Source of the DNA: Pedobacter westerhofensis
GTDB lineage: Bacteria; Bacteroidota; Bacteroidia; Sphingobacteriales; Sphingobacteriaceae
Reading direction: 5' to 3'
Length of the DNA stretch: 64,000 nucleotides
Assembly (NCBI RefSeq): GCF_900182595.1
Contig: NZ_FXTN01000013.1
Coordinates: 1-64,000 of the forward strand
Below, piece after piece: positions 7,963 to 17,390 of the stretch. The translations under genes and the position numbers were made by a program. A model generated the notes under the pieces. That model searched no databases. It saw only the letters and a program-made list of their open reading frames with translations, and was not told where the DNA came from. Within the stretch, counting starts at the first letter, position 1. The number at the start of each line of letters is the position of its first letter.

Positions 7963-8466
7963 CTATCTGTTCAGGTAATAGATAGCTGAAAATTTTGCAA
8001 CAGTCCCATTATCCTTTTCAACCTCTTTCTGATCAGCCAGTAATTGCTGCACAGAAAACCGTCCCTGCAGCTTCAGCTTCAAAGTAAGCTCCACAGGTTG
8101 ATGATCCGCAAGTTTAAGATAAATCACATCGGTCTGGGTGTCCTGATTATAACGTATAGCCGATATGTACAGGAAATTATATTTAAATTTCTCATCCCCG
8201 TAAGAAAACTGAGGTCTTACAGCAAAAATTATGGGTATAATTTTTCCGTTCTCATCTTTCCTGTACACCTGGATATTATCTTTTGTATACGCACCGCTGG
8301 TCTTATCACTTAATAAATCGTCACCTGCTGCATTTCTGATCACCAGGTCTAATTCCGGCCCTTCAATCGGTGAACATCCACACAGGCCCCCACCATCAGC
8401 ATTCATTTTTTTGCATCCCATATTAACTATAAAAAGGACCGCGCAGACAACTAAAAATTTTTTCAT
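7963..8466 (-). CDS. Hypothetical lipoprotein
   Basis: 167 residues. It starts MKKFLVVCAVLFIVNMGC, a short signal peptide ending in a lipobox with Cys at residue 18, so it is probably lipidated and exported. The mature part has two more Cys (LCGCSP) and a beta-rich pattern with alternating hydrophobics (DVIYLKLADHQPVELTLKLK). No known family was recognised. It converges on the XRE-DUF4870 gene with only 14 nt between the stops. A single-domain envelope role is plausible, but nothing more can be said. Confidence 0.7.
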   Translation of the reverse strand: MKKFLVVCAVLFIVNMGCKKMNADGGGLCGCSPIEGPELDLVIRNAAGDDLLSDKTSGAYTKDNIQVYRKDENGKIIPIIFAVRPQFSYGDEKFKYNFLYISAIRYNQDTQTDVIYLKLADHQPVELTLKLKLQGRFSVQQLLADQKEVEKDNGTVAKFSAIYYLNR

Positions 8467-8769
8467 GGTTTTGTTTTTAAAAGCGTTGAATAATAGAGTA
8501 AGTATCTAATTGTTAGAACGTAAGACAATCTCAATACGCTACATGAAAAATGCAAATCAATTGACTTCATCGTAATCCTTATTTAACTTTGGCTTAACCT
8601 TCCAAAGATATCTTTTTCCGCATATTTGCACAGGCAGGTGCAGCACTATCTTCTGCAGACCATTTCGGACAGATGGCAGAATAACTATGGACAGGTTATT
8701 ATCTGAATGGTCTTGAAGGTTGGGCGGGCTGCCGGCGAAAGAACCATATGATTTGATATTAATAATAAC
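8467..8769 (+). other. Intergenic region with promoter for the phosphatase gene
   Basis: About 300 bases between divergent genes. It holds a promoter at 8561-8591 and, just before the phosphatase start, the 14-mer CATATGATTTGATA (8745-8758). The 14-mer recurs beside the AraC gene at 11541-11554. The leader of the phosphatase message would be about 170 nt, with no strong hairpin seen. Confidence 0.5.
8561..8591 (+). promoter_or_regulatory. Bacteroidota-type promoter
   Basis: TTG at 8561-8563 and TAACTTTG at 8584-8591 with a 20-nt spacer is a full consensus match. It points toward the phosphodiesterase/phosphatase gene, whose ATG lies about 170 nt beyond the expected start site. Confidence 0.5.
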
Positions 8770-10605
8770 ATGAACATAAAAACCCTGCTTTGCCTGGCAG
8801 CCTTAACAGCGGGCTTTAGCCCTGCGATTTACGGACAGCATTACGATGTGACAAAGAACACGCATTCACATAACGATTATCTGCAGCCGCAACCCTTTTA
8901 CACGGCACATGCCAATCATTTTGCTTCGATGGAGGTAGACGTTTTTCTTGTAAACAATGAATTATATGTAGCCCACAATAAGGAAGACATCGATAAAGAG
9001 CGAACAATAGAGCGCCTGTACATTGAGCCAATCCTTGCGCAGATCAAACTGAACGGTAACAATAAGATTTACTGCGACAGCGGTAAGCTCCAGCTGATGA
9101 TCGATCTGAAAACTGATGGTGGGCCGGCATTGAAATGCCTTGAAGCCAAACTGAAGCCCATCCGTAAGTATTTTGATGTGAAAAACAATCCAGACGCTGT
9201 AAAGCTGGTAGTTACCGGAGATGCTCCAGATCATAGCCGCTTCAAGGCTTTTGATGATATCTTCTTTTTTGATGGAAAGCGCAACACTCCCTATACTGCT
9301 GAGCAGTTGAAGCGGGTAGCTTTCTTTAGTGCAGGATTGCAGGAATTTACAAAATGGAACGGATTGGGCCGGATGGTTGAAGAAGACTACCGCAAATCGA
9401 AGAATTTTGTAGACTCGGTACACCGTCAGGGGAAGCAGGTACGTTTCTGGGGAAATCCAGATACAAAGACCTGCTGGCAGGCGTTCATCAAAATGGGCGT
9501 GGATTTCCTGAACACGGATTCCCCGGCAGAGATGGCGAAATTTTTGAATAATTATGATAACAACAGTTACCTGGCTACATCCAGATACAGCACTTACCAG
9601 CCAAGCTACAAAAGCGACAACAATAAGTCCAAACCCAAAAATGTGATCCTTCTGATTAGTGACGGAGCGGGGTTTTCTGAATTCTGGGCTGCAGCAACAG
9701 CTAACGGCGGATATCTGAACGCTACAAATTTCAAACATATCGGTTTTTCCAACACGGCACCTGCCAATGATTACACTACGGACTCAGCAGCCGGAGCAAC
9801 AGCAATGGCTACAGGAGAAAAGACCAACAACCGCTTTATCGGAATGGACTCAACAGGGCACCAGATCCCTGATCTTCCTGAAATGCTGATCAAAATAGGA
9901 ATACGCTCGGGTATTGTAAGCAATGACCGGATAACGGGAGCAACACCTTCTTCATTCTTTGCACACCGGACGGAGCGCGACCAGAGCGACAGCATTGCCG
10001 CAGACCTGCAGCACAGCCCTGCTTCGCTGGTGATCGGCGGGTATCACCCGGCCTTTGCTGCTAATCAGAATGCTATCTTAAATAAAGTGAAAGCCTCCGG
10101 GTTTGAAGTATTTGAAGGACTTGGAAAGCTGCCTTCCTACAATAAAGATAAAAAAGTGCTTTGTTTTGATGGCGACCGCCCGGCGGATAACTTCAGGATG
10201 ATTGAGAATGCCTTTGATCAGAGCGTAAAATATCTCGCGGCAGATAATAAAAAAGGCTTCTTTCTTGTGATGGAAGGTGCTAAAATTGATGGCGGAGGCC
10301 ATTCCAACCGGATTAAACAGTGTATTGACGAATACCTGAGTTTTGACAAGGTAATTGGCAAAGCCATGAAGTTCGCCGATGACAATGGCGAAACGCTGGT
10401 ATTGGTTACTTCTGACCACGAAACCGGCGGACTGATTGTTTACGACGGGGATTATAAAACCGGTGCGGTTACCGGAACTTTTACCACCACCGATCATACA
10501 GGTTTACCTGTGCCGTTGTTTAGTTACGGCCCGGGAGCAGAAAATTTTACGGGATTTATCCAGAATGCTGATATTCCGAAAAAAGTGGTTGCACTGCTGA
10601 AATAG
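8770..10605 (+). CDS. Secreted alkaline phosphatase with N-terminal PI-PLC/GDPD-like domain
   Basis: 611 residues. A signal peptide (cleavage after AIYGQ) is followed at about 25-265 by a phosphodiesterase-like TIM barrel. Its motifs are NTHSHNDY, MEVDVFL and LYVAHN, the His/Glu-Asp/His pattern of PI-PLC or glycerophosphodiesterase-like proteins. From about 290 the chain is an alkaline phosphatase: metal Asp in LLISDGAGF, nucleophile Ser in TTDSAAGATAMATG, metal ligands in EGAKIDGGGHSN and TSDHETGG. The combination could cleave a phosphodiester and then remove phosphate from the product, which is an inference. It acts in the periplasm or outside. The AraC gene downstream is convergent. Start 8770 is set by the signal peptide. 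Confidence 0.88.
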   Translation: MNIKTLLCLAALTAGFSPAIYGQHYDVTKNTHSHNDYLQPQPFYTAHANHFASMEVDVFLVNNELYVAHNKEDIDKERTIERLYIEPILAQIKLNGNNKIYCDSGKLQLMIDLKTDGGPALKCLEAKLKPIRKYFDVKNNPDAVKLVVTGDAPDHSRFKAFDDIFFFDGKRNTPYTAEQLKRVAFFSAGLQEFTKWNGLGRMVEEDYRKSKNFVDSVHRQGKQVRFWGNPDTKTCWQAFIKMGVDFLNTDSPAEMAKFLNNYDNNSYLATSRYSTYQPSYKSDNNKSKPKNVILLISDGAGFSEFWAAATANGGYLNATNFKHIGFSNTAPANDYTTDSAAGATAMATGEKTNNRFIGMDSTGHQIPDLPEMLIKIGIRSGIVSNDRITGATPSSFFAHRTERDQSDSIAADLQHSPASLVIGGYHPAFAANQNAILNKVKASGFEVFEGLGKLPSYNKDKKVLCFDGDRPADNFRMIENAFDQSVKYLAADNKKGFFLVMEGAKIDGGGHSNRIKQCIDEYLSFDKVIGKAMKFADDNGETLVLVTSDHETGGLIVYDGDYKTGAVTGTFTTTDHTGLPVPLFSYGPGAENFTGFIQNADIPKKVVALLK

Positions 10606-10626
10606 GGAATTTCACAGGTACAACTA

Positions 10627-11538
10627 TCAGCTAAACGACTGTCTGAATTCCAGCGGTGAAACTTTCACCCTGGTTTTAAACAAGCGGTTAAAGGACTGCG
10701 GGTGCTCAAATCCCAGGTTGTAAGCAATCTCAGCTATAGTGAGATTGCTTGTGCTGAGGATATCTTTTGCGTTTTCGATCAGTTTATTGTGAATATGCTG
10801 CTGCGTGGTCTGTCCGGTCAATGACCGCAGCATATCATTAAGATAACGTGGTGATACTTTGAGATGATCTGCAATTTCCTGCACTGCAGGCAGTCCTTCA
10901 AGGAGGGATTTCTCATTCGTAAAGATCTCTGTGAGGTAAGCCTCCATCTCTGCGATCAGGTCATTGTGCACGATCTTACGGGTGATGAACTGCCGGCTGT
11001 AGAAACGGTTACTGTAATTGAGCAGTACCTCTATCTGCGAGATGAGTACATCCTGGCTAAAATGATCAGTACTGGTATCCAGTTCCATAGCTATGTTATC
11101 AAATACTGAAAAGATAATCTTCTTTTCCTTGTCAGATAAATATAGGGCCTCGGCAACAGAATAGGAGAAAAAACCATATTTAGCGATCTGCTTTCCCAGC
11201 GGGTAGTTGCGGATAAAGTCGGGATGAAACAGCAGCGTATAGCCGCTGTAGTCTTTTTCTTCCGCAGCGGCAGCGATCAGCTGATTAGGCGCAGTGAACG
11301 ACAGTCCGCCCTCCTCAAAATCGTAATGCCCCTGCCCGTATCTGATCTGCCCGGCAAAATGTTCCTTGAATGATACCTTGTAAAAGTTAAGCACATAACC
11401 AAGTCCCAGCTGTGTGGTATCAACTTTGATATCCTTATAGTTCACCAGCGCCACCAAAGGGTGCATTGGTTTGGGCAGGCCCAGGGTTTTTAACATCGCG
11501 GATATACTCTGAAAGATAACTGGCTGAAGATTTCCCAT
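10627..11538 (-). CDS. AraC-family transcriptional regulator
   Basis: 303 residues. The N-terminal two thirds form a cupin-like effector region (YGQGHYDFEEGGLSF, then LLFHPDFIRNYPLG). The C-terminal 100 residues contain the double helix-turn-helix of AraC proteins: VQEIADHLKVSPRYLNDMLR, then LTIAEIAYNLGFEHPQSFNR and TRVKVSPLEFRQ. This N-terminal type is common in Bacteroidota AraC regulators next to small oxidoreductase or hydrolase genes. It lies 3'-to-3' with the phosphatase gene (21 nt between stops). A 14-bp sequence directly before its start is repeated before the phosphatase start, so it may control both itself and the phosphatase. Confidence 0.88.
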   Translation of the reverse strand: MGNLQPVIFQSISAMLKTLGLPKPMHPLVALVNYKDIKVDTTQLGLGYVLNFYKVSFKEHFAGQIRYGQGHYDFEEGGLSFTAPNQLIAAAAEEKDYSGYTLLFHPDFIRNYPLGKQIAKYGFFSYSVAEALYLSDKEKKIIFSVFDNIAMELDTSTDHFSQDVLISQIEVLLNYSNRFYSRQFITRKIVHNDLIAEMEAYLTEIFTNEKSLLEGLPAVQEIADHLKVSPRYLNDMLRSLTGQTTQQHIHNKLIENAKDILSTSNLTIAEIAYNLGFEHPQSFNRLFKTRVKVSPLEFRQSFS

Positions 11539-11639
11539 ATCATATGATTTGATACAAATGTAGATTTATATTCAGTACCGCATGTAGCCGATCTCGCTGA
11601 TAGTGTAACCGAAAATACATGTGCTGTACAGCTGAGGGA

Positions 11640-14228
11640 TTATTCCCCTGCAGCTCCCGCTGTAACCTTTCCTCCCCTGCCCAATGTGTTAAACGCCCGG
11701 AAGCGCAGGTTTTCTGATTTGCTGAGAGGTTTCAAATATAATCTGCTGTGTACATCAGGCACCGATCCGTCAGTGGTATAGCGGATCTGGAATCCCGGAA
11801 GGTCTGTATTTGCTTCGGCTTTGTTACCCCTGATGCGAACGGCCGGAGTTGGAACCCTGTATTGGTAGCCTCCTGAATAATGATCGAGCCGTTTCATTTC
11901 ACGAGATACCGAGCATGTAAAACGCGACCAGTCTTTTACATAGGCACTACCTGCTCTTACTGTATCTTTTTCGGCAACCCATGCCGGTGATGCAGACCAG
12001 GCCCGTTCTGATAGGGCAAGCAAACGCGGCAGATACATATACTCCAGTCTTTCAGGCGTTTGCACAGTTTCTGTCCATAACAGTCCCTGTATACCGGCTA
12101 TATTTTTTTGTCCCGCAGCGGTAAGGTGTTCAAAGGCGGCGAGCATTGATTTTGGCAATGGTTTATTGATATAATCGGTACGCTGGTTCCGCAGGTAATC
12201 AAAAGGAATAAATTTAAAGGATTGCTCCAGATCGATCAGGCCTCCCCAATTGAATCCGGGTTCGTCAAACTTGCGGGTGTAAGCCATATCAAAGTAGAAG
12301 TTGGTCACAAAAGAAAGGATAACTTTATACCCTGAATTAGCCAGACGGTAGGCCAGGTCTTCATTGCCCGACATATTATTCCATACATTCACATGGAAAT
12401 TCTGATCCAGAAATAAGGGGTTGGGCTGCCATCTCCTGGGATTTTCCGGAGATTTCCGCAGTGCTGTTTCCTCCCACCCGGAAAGGTAAAGCCCTTTTTT
12501 GCCGAGCATTGCACACAGACGGCCAAAGAAGTAGTTCCATAAATCTGCGGGCTGCCTGATTTCAGGATGAACCGCCTTAAAAGCATTAACGGCAGGCGAT
12601 CCTGTCCATACTCCTGCCGGAACCTCATCACCGCCAAAGTGAATCGTTTCCAGTGGCGCACCAGCCTGCTGATACATATCAATCAGCTCATTGCTAACGG
12701 TTTCGAGGAAATGATATACCGAAGGCATGGATACGTCTATCACATGATCATTCCACTGCTGTACAGAGCGGTAAACAGAAGTGTCTATTTCATCTCTGAG
12801 CAGGTATTCGCGGGCTTTCAAAGTGTCACCTGACTTCATGAATTTCCTGTAACGTGCCTGCATGGAAACAATTGCCGCACGGGCATGACCGGGTGTTTCA
12901 ATTTCAGGGATCACGCTGATATGCCTTTGGGCAGCATATTTTAAAATGTCTATAAAATCCTCACGTGAATAAAACCCGGTGCCGGAGTTCACTCCTGCCA
13001 TCGGCCCTGAGCCATATGAAGGTATCAGCTTGTCCTGTTCATCAACAGTATGGCCCCGCTTTGAACCTATATCCGTAAGTTCCGGAAGGGATTTGATCTG
13101 TACCCGCCAGCCCTCATCGTCGTTAAGGTGCAGATGCAGGGTTGTCAATTTATACAATGATAATAAATCTATCAGTTTCAGGATTTCCTGTTTGGGCTGA
13201 AAGTTTCTTGCTACATCAAGCATCACTCCCCTGAAAGCAAATGCGGGACGATCCTGGACTTCAACGCACTTAAGTCTGACGGTCTTTTGTTTAAACGCGG
13301 CTGCATACACTTCAGGTTCTATAAGCACTTTTAACGACTGCAAACCGTAGTGTATCTCTCTGGCTCCTCTGCCTGATATCACCACTCCTGCCGCTGAAAC
13401 GCTGAGTTTATATTCATCTTTCCTGAGCGCGGTATCTTTCTTCAGGATGATCGCAGCCGCTGATGAGCCGGATGAAACACCAGGCTTTTTCCCAAATATC
13501 ACCTTGAGATCATCACTGAGCAACCCTTCTTCAGTGCTAAAGTTTTGATCAGCATATATTTTAGATGATGGGTTCAGGATATAATATCCTGCTGTTTCTT
13601 TGTAATATAGCGGTTTGGGAAATATCTTTCCGGCAGACAACAGTTCTGCTCCATTACTGGAAGCGAGTGGATTACTTTTTCTTCCGCGTTCGTTCAGCAC
13701 AAAAAGCTGTTCCTGCGTTAATTCTTTATCCCCTTTATACCTTTCCATCCTGCGTTCGTCTGGCGCTGAGATGACTGGTGCATTCAAAGCAATTCCTACT
13801 GACGGTGCGTTGTCCCATACCAGATAAAAGCCCTGCGGGGCCTCACTCTCGTTCACAACCCATGAATTGGACAGATATTTCCATTCGATCTGTTGCCCTG
13901 CAGGCAATCCTGCAAAACTTTTCCCGGGCGTAAGCGTGTACAGGCCACCATTGATATGGCTGATCGTAAACGCATCATTCCCGGCAATGGCAGTGGTTCT
14001 CTTGCCATAATTGAAGTAAATCTTCCAGCCCAAAGCGGGAAAATTCTCAGCGCCGGTATTGCGGATACTGAGGCTATTCAAAGTTTGCTCTTTACCGAGA
14101 TAATTGTTTTGATAGACCTTCCAGGTAAGTTCCAGTTTCTTTGGGTCTGGCTGCTGCTGATTGCTAGCGGCAGATGAGCTCCCCTTCAGGAAAACAGTGA
14201 TGAGGCAGATATATATGATTTTATACAA
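11640..14228 (-). CDS. GH20 beta-N-acetylhexosaminidase with chitobiase-like N-terminal domain
   Basis: About 862 residues from the proposed TTG start at 14228. That start gives a clean signal peptide (IIYICLITVFLKGSSSAAS) and avoids a 128-nt overlap with the upstream GH20 gene, which an ATG at 14384 would create. After export come a chitobiase/CBM-like beta sandwich (LELTWKVYQNNYLG onward), a GH20b alpha/beta domain, and a GH20 barrel with HFGGDEVPAGVW. Its Asp-Glu pair is the substrate-assisted catalytic centre. WNNMSGNEDLAYRL and LLWTETVQTPERLEY line the pocket, and a short C-terminal beta domain follows. It removes terminal GlcNAc or GalNAc from oligosaccharides in the periplasm. It is the last gene of the SusCD operon. 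Confidence 0.88.
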   Translation of the reverse strand: MYKIIYICLITVFLKGSSSAASNQQQPDPKKLELTWKVYQNNYLGKEQTLNSLSIRNTGAENFPALGWKIYFNYGKRTTAIAGNDAFTISHINGGLYTLTPGKSFAGLPAGQQIEWKYLSNSWVVNESEAPQGFYLVWDNAPSVGIALNAPVISAPDERRMERYKGDKELTQEQLFVLNERGRKSNPLASSNGAELLSAGKIFPKPLYYKETAGYYILNPSSKIYADQNFSTEEGLLSDDLKVIFGKKPGVSSGSSAAAIILKKDTALRKDEYKLSVSAAGVVISGRGAREIHYGLQSLKVLIEPEVYAAAFKQKTVRLKCVEVQDRPAFAFRGVMLDVARNFQPKQEILKLIDLLSLYKLTTLHLHLNDDEGWRVQIKSLPELTDIGSKRGHTVDEQDKLIPSYGSGPMAGVNSGTGFYSREDFIDILKYAAQRHISVIPEIETPGHARAAIVSMQARYRKFMKSGDTLKAREYLLRDEIDTSVYRSVQQWNDHVIDVSMPSVYHFLETVSNELIDMYQQAGAPLETIHFGGDEVPAGVWTGSPAVNAFKAVHPEIRQPADLWNYFFGRLCAMLGKKGLYLSGWEETALRKSPENPRRWQPNPLFLDQNFHVNVWNNMSGNEDLAYRLANSGYKVILSFVTNFYFDMAYTRKFDEPGFNWGGLIDLEQSFKFIPFDYLRNQRTDYINKPLPKSMLAAFEHLTAAGQKNIAGIQGLLWTETVQTPERLEYMYLPRLLALSERAWSASPAWVAEKDTVRAGSAYVKDWSRFTCSVSREMKRLDHYSGGYQYRVPTPAVRIRGNKAEANTDLPGFQIRYTTDGSVPDVHSRLYLKPLSKSENLRFRAFNTLGRGGKVTAGAAGE

Positions 14229-14256
14229 TGGTTTAGGCTTAAGGTCAGATATACAA

Positions 14257-15834
14257 TTATTTTGAACGCTCCAGTCTGGCGCGCAGCACTTTGATTTTTG
14301 CATTGCGGAGCTCATTTTCCTGGGCGATCTCGGCCGGGTACATGAAGCCGGTATTGAGTGCAGTAAATTTCCGGTCAATTTCATCAGTATGCAAAGCTTC
14401 CAGTTCTTTCAGTAAAGGAGGCAGGCCTGTTTCGGTCATTTCCGGGGCGTTTGCACTGGCTTCGATCCACTGATAACTTAGGTACTGCAGCCTGATTGAG
14501 GTCATGAGCCTGTAATGCTCAAATTCATCGGTATTTTTTCCAGGCTGCAGTTTTTCCAGTATGTTCAGTGCCTGCTTTGTGCTGTCCAGCATCTGGGCAA
14601 TGCTGAGATCAGTACCCACAGGCTGTCCCTGCGTAACCTCGAAAGGCGTGGTATTAATCGCTTTCCAGAACAGCTTCGAACTCTGTTCATCTAATCCATA
14701 TTGTGATTTGCTGTAAGCTGTTACGAATGCACTGATGTCAAGAGGTTTAGTTGTTCTGATGCTTTCAAGAAATGCGGCGATCAGCATATTGAAACCGCTG
14801 ATCGGGTACACATGTCTGATGGCATAAAGGTCCACCACATCTTTGGTGCTTTCCAGAACAGATGAATACAGGCCCGAAGTAGACCAGGATGTCATGATCA
14901 TTCCCTTATACCCCAGGTTTTCTGCCAATGGCACAAAATCATGTATGTTCTTAAAATGTTTTGCCCATTGGGTGAGGAAAAAGTTGTCAGGGTGACTGCG
15001 AATCGCTGGCGAGCCCCAGATCTCGAAGCCGCTCTGCATCAGTTTCTGGTGATCACCAAACATATTGATGTCCCAGCCATAATTCCAGTCGATAAAAATC
15101 GTTTCTTTAGGCAGTCCTTTCAGGGCTTCAGGATATTTGAGCGCGATGTCTGCCCAGAGGACTGGCCTTTTGCCCAGGCTGACCACAGTTTCGCAAAGCA
15201 TTTTGATGTAGTCGCCGTACAACCGGCCGATACCTACTTCCTTGATCTTCTTTTTAGATTCTTCAGAATGTCCGAGCAGATAGGTTTCATCGCCTCCGAT
15301 GTGAATATATGGGGATTGGTGAGTTGAAATCAGGTCTTTATAAAGTGCGGTAAACAATTTTTTTGTTTCTGCTTCTTTTAGTGGATTAACCTGAGAGTAG
15401 TCTTTCTGATCCTCTCTCAGTTCTTTGTATTTTGGATTTCTGAGAATGTATTCTACATGGCCAAAGCTTTGCTGAAGTGGGATCACATCAATATGCAAAG
15501 AGCTGCAATAAGCAATAAAGGAGGTCACCTCTGTCCTGGTATAGGCATAACGGTTAGGGATCAGGGGCTCATCTTTAAAGGGATAAGTTCCTTCCCATTC
15601 CATTACCAGTGTGTTGATACCACTTTTACTGAGTTGCAGGGCAAGCTTTCTGAGCGCAGGCATAGGCATGGCCTGGATGCGAAGATCCAGGTGAAAGCCC
15701 CTGACAGGGAAAGGGCTTGCTTTTACCTTTGCAGTTGGCTGTGTGTATACAGCTGCAGCCTTAGCGGCATCCAGACTTACTATAGCAGCAGCCAGAAGTA
15801 TCATCAGCAGTGTTGTTCTCTTTATCATATTCAA
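14257..15834 (-). CDS. GH20-family hexosaminidase, single-domain type
   Basis: 525 residues with a signal peptide (cleavage near AAKAAAV). It is a barrel protein of the shorter GH20 group: NTLVMEWEGTYPF, QQSFGHVEYILRNPKYKEL and IHIGGDETYLLGHS, whose Asp-Glu is the catalytic pair. VLWADIALKYPEAL and MIMTSWSTSGLYSS follow. It lacks the usual GH20b domain and has a helical C-terminal extension of about 130 residues. It is predicted to release terminal hexosamine in the periplasm. A different linkage preference from the neighbouring long GH20 would explain keeping both. It lies between the fasciclin lipoprotein gene (33 nt upstream) and the larger GH20 gene. Confidence 0.85.
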   Translation of the reverse strand: MNMIKRTTLLMILLAAAIVSLDAAKAAAVYTQPTAKVKASPFPVRGFHLDLRIQAMPMPALRKLALQLSKSGINTLVMEWEGTYPFKDEPLIPNRYAYTRTEVTSFIAYCSSLHIDVIPLQQSFGHVEYILRNPKYKELREDQKDYSQVNPLKEAETKKLFTALYKDLISTHQSPYIHIGGDETYLLGHSEESKKKIKEVGIGRLYGDYIKMLCETVVSLGKRPVLWADIALKYPEALKGLPKETIFIDWNYGWDINMFGDHQKLMQSGFEIWGSPAIRSHPDNFFLTQWAKHFKNIHDFVPLAENLGYKGMIMTSWSTSGLYSSVLESTKDVVDLYAIRHVYPISGFNMLIAAFLESIRTTKPLDISAFVTAYSKSQYGLDEQSSKLFWKAINTTPFEVTQGQPVGTDLSIAQMLDSTKQALNILEKLQPGKNTDEFEHYRLMTSIRLQYLSYQWIEASANAPEMTETGLPPLLKELEALHTDEIDRKFTALNTGFMYPAEIAQENELRNAKIKVLRARLERSK

Positions 15835-15867
15835 TATTGTGTCAGTAAAATAAGCAAAGCAATTGGA

Positions 15868-17379
15868 TTAATTGATCGTAATATCAAGGTTAAGGTCAGT
15901 TGCATAATAACCGCCGTTTTGATCACGTGCCTGGAAAACTATTTTATCAGTATTTCCGGTACCTCCGTACAGGTATTTAATAGCTCCTTTGGTAATATCA
16001 GATTGTGAGAAGGTGGCATTGGCGGCCATCGGAATACCATACTTTACCAGGAAACCAGCTGTGGGAGCCTGTTTCACTGTGTAAATAATATTCCTGTCTT
16101 CAGTACCAGTCATTTTCAGGTTGTCGGTAGAGAGCACTGCCGAAGCTTTAGCTGCAGTAACTGCAAGTGGCGTTACCTGCCCCAGTTTCAACAGCGTCAG
16201 TGGTGGGGAAGTCAGCATGATATAGGAAGCGTACAGTCCCGAAGAAAATTCCCTTGGGCGCAGCTTGATAAAATTATCTACATTATGTTTTAAAAAGACA
16301 TTGATAAACGTTCCGTTGCTGGCATACAACTGGGTAACGGCCGATGTGACATCAAAAGATACCCATCCTACTGTTGCCCCCGGTACTGGTACAGTAGCCA
16401 TTGCCACAGCACTGTAGGTAGGTGCATTGTTCCAGGTAATAGTTGTTTCCGTCCAATCCTTGTTTTCACCCAGATAGGCAGCAAAAGAAAAGGTTGTAGC
16501 AGTGGTAAGACCAGTATTATAAATGTAAACATAGATCCTGGCAGAGCCGATCTTGTCGCCAAAAGCAGGCTTGGTCAGCGGATATTGCATTACCCCTATC
16601 CTGCCTACTGTGGCATCTGCAGCACTTACCGCTTTCAGGTCTATTGTTGCCGCATCATTAAAGTTAGCAGTGTTATTGCCCGTTCCGCCCCGTACATATA
16701 CATCTTTGGCAACAGCCAGTTTCTGTGTAACAGTGTTGCCTGCCGGGTTAGGATCATCTGATTTATCACTCAGTAAACTGTAATAGGTAAATTGAGCAGT
16801 AACCTGCGCTACACCGTTTTTAAACTCCAGGTCCTGCGATCTTACGAGGGCTGCCGATGAACCGAGAGCCGCATTCTGGTTAATATACAGAATGTACTGG
16901 TCTGACGTGCTGGCGGTTCTTGTATAGTAAATATAGTTACCACTGATGGTTTGTACTTTTCGCGTTTCATTGAGCGCAAGATCGGTAGACTTGATCCTGC
17001 CCCTGATGATCAGGTCGCCAATCAGGTTTTTCAGGATCATCGGCGGGGCATCTGCTACAGTAGCATATCCTATCGTTGCAAGCATTTGAGTTACGGCCGT
17101 ATTGGTAAGAAACACCGCGGTGTAATCGTCAGTTTTGGCAAGTGTATCGAGCAGCCCCGCACGCTTCACCGCAGCCGAAAAAAGATCCAGCTGGGTATAA
17201 TCGGTACTGTGGTCTTCAAGGAGATAGTCGCGCATAGAGAGCGACTTCAGGTTCGCACCTGCATCTGCCCCGGTACTGTCTTCATTTTTCAGGAGCTTGA
17301 ATTTATTGCAGCTGAGCATCAGAGCCGTGCAGCAAAAAACAAGGAGTGCCTTCAGGTAAAGATTATGTTGTAGTTTCAT
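15868..17379 (-). CDS. Surface lipoprotein with fasciclin, DNRLRE-like and CSPG-like domains
   Basis: 503 residues from ATG 17379, chosen because it gives a lipoprotein signal (LYLKALLVFCCTALMLSC). A longer frame back to 17457 would overlap the susD end. About residues 45-200 resemble a fasciclin domain (AVKRAGLLDTLAKTDDYTAV, then FLTNTAVTQML). Residues 230-400 match the DNRLRE/TGF-propeptide-like fold (RIYVYIYNTGL, WTETTITWNNAPTY). The tail resembles a cadherin-like CSPG repeat (SQSDITKGAIKYLYGG, DKIVFQARDQNGG). It occupies the slot after susD where SusE/F-type surface glycan-binding proteins are usually coded, so it probably binds glycan or cell wall at the cell surface. Function is inferred from position. 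Confidence 0.75.
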   Translation of the reverse strand: MKLQHNLYLKALLVFCCTALMLSCNKFKLLKNEDSTGADAGANLKSLSMRDYLLEDHSTDYTQLDLFSAAVKRAGLLDTLAKTDDYTAVFLTNTAVTQMLATIGYATVADAPPMILKNLIGDLIIRGRIKSTDLALNETRKVQTISGNYIYYTRTASTSDQYILYINQNAALGSSAALVRSQDLEFKNGVAQVTAQFTYYSLLSDKSDDPNPAGNTVTQKLAVAKDVYVRGGTGNNTANFNDAATIDLKAVSAADATVGRIGVMQYPLTKPAFGDKIGSARIYVYIYNTGLTTATTFSFAAYLGENKDWTETTITWNNAPTYSAVAMATVPVPGATVGWVSFDVTSAVTQLYASNGTFINVFLKHNVDNFIKLRPREFSSGLYASYIMLTSPPLTLLKLGQVTPLAVTAAKASAVLSTDNLKMTGTEDRNIIYTVKQAPTAGFLVKYGIPMAANATFSQSDITKGAIKYLYGGTGNTDKIVFQARDQNGGYYATDLNLDITIN

Positions 17380-17390
17380 CTTTATATATT

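Noticed and set aside
8962..9738. 258-codon ORF antisense to the phosphatase gene
   Set aside because: It lies wholly opposite a gene with clear catalytic motifs, and its translation has no family-like features.
14229..14384. ATG 14384 as start of the long GH20 protein
   Set aside because: It overlaps the upstream GH20 gene by 128 nt and places about 50 unconserved residues before an obvious signal peptide. TTG 14228 fits better.
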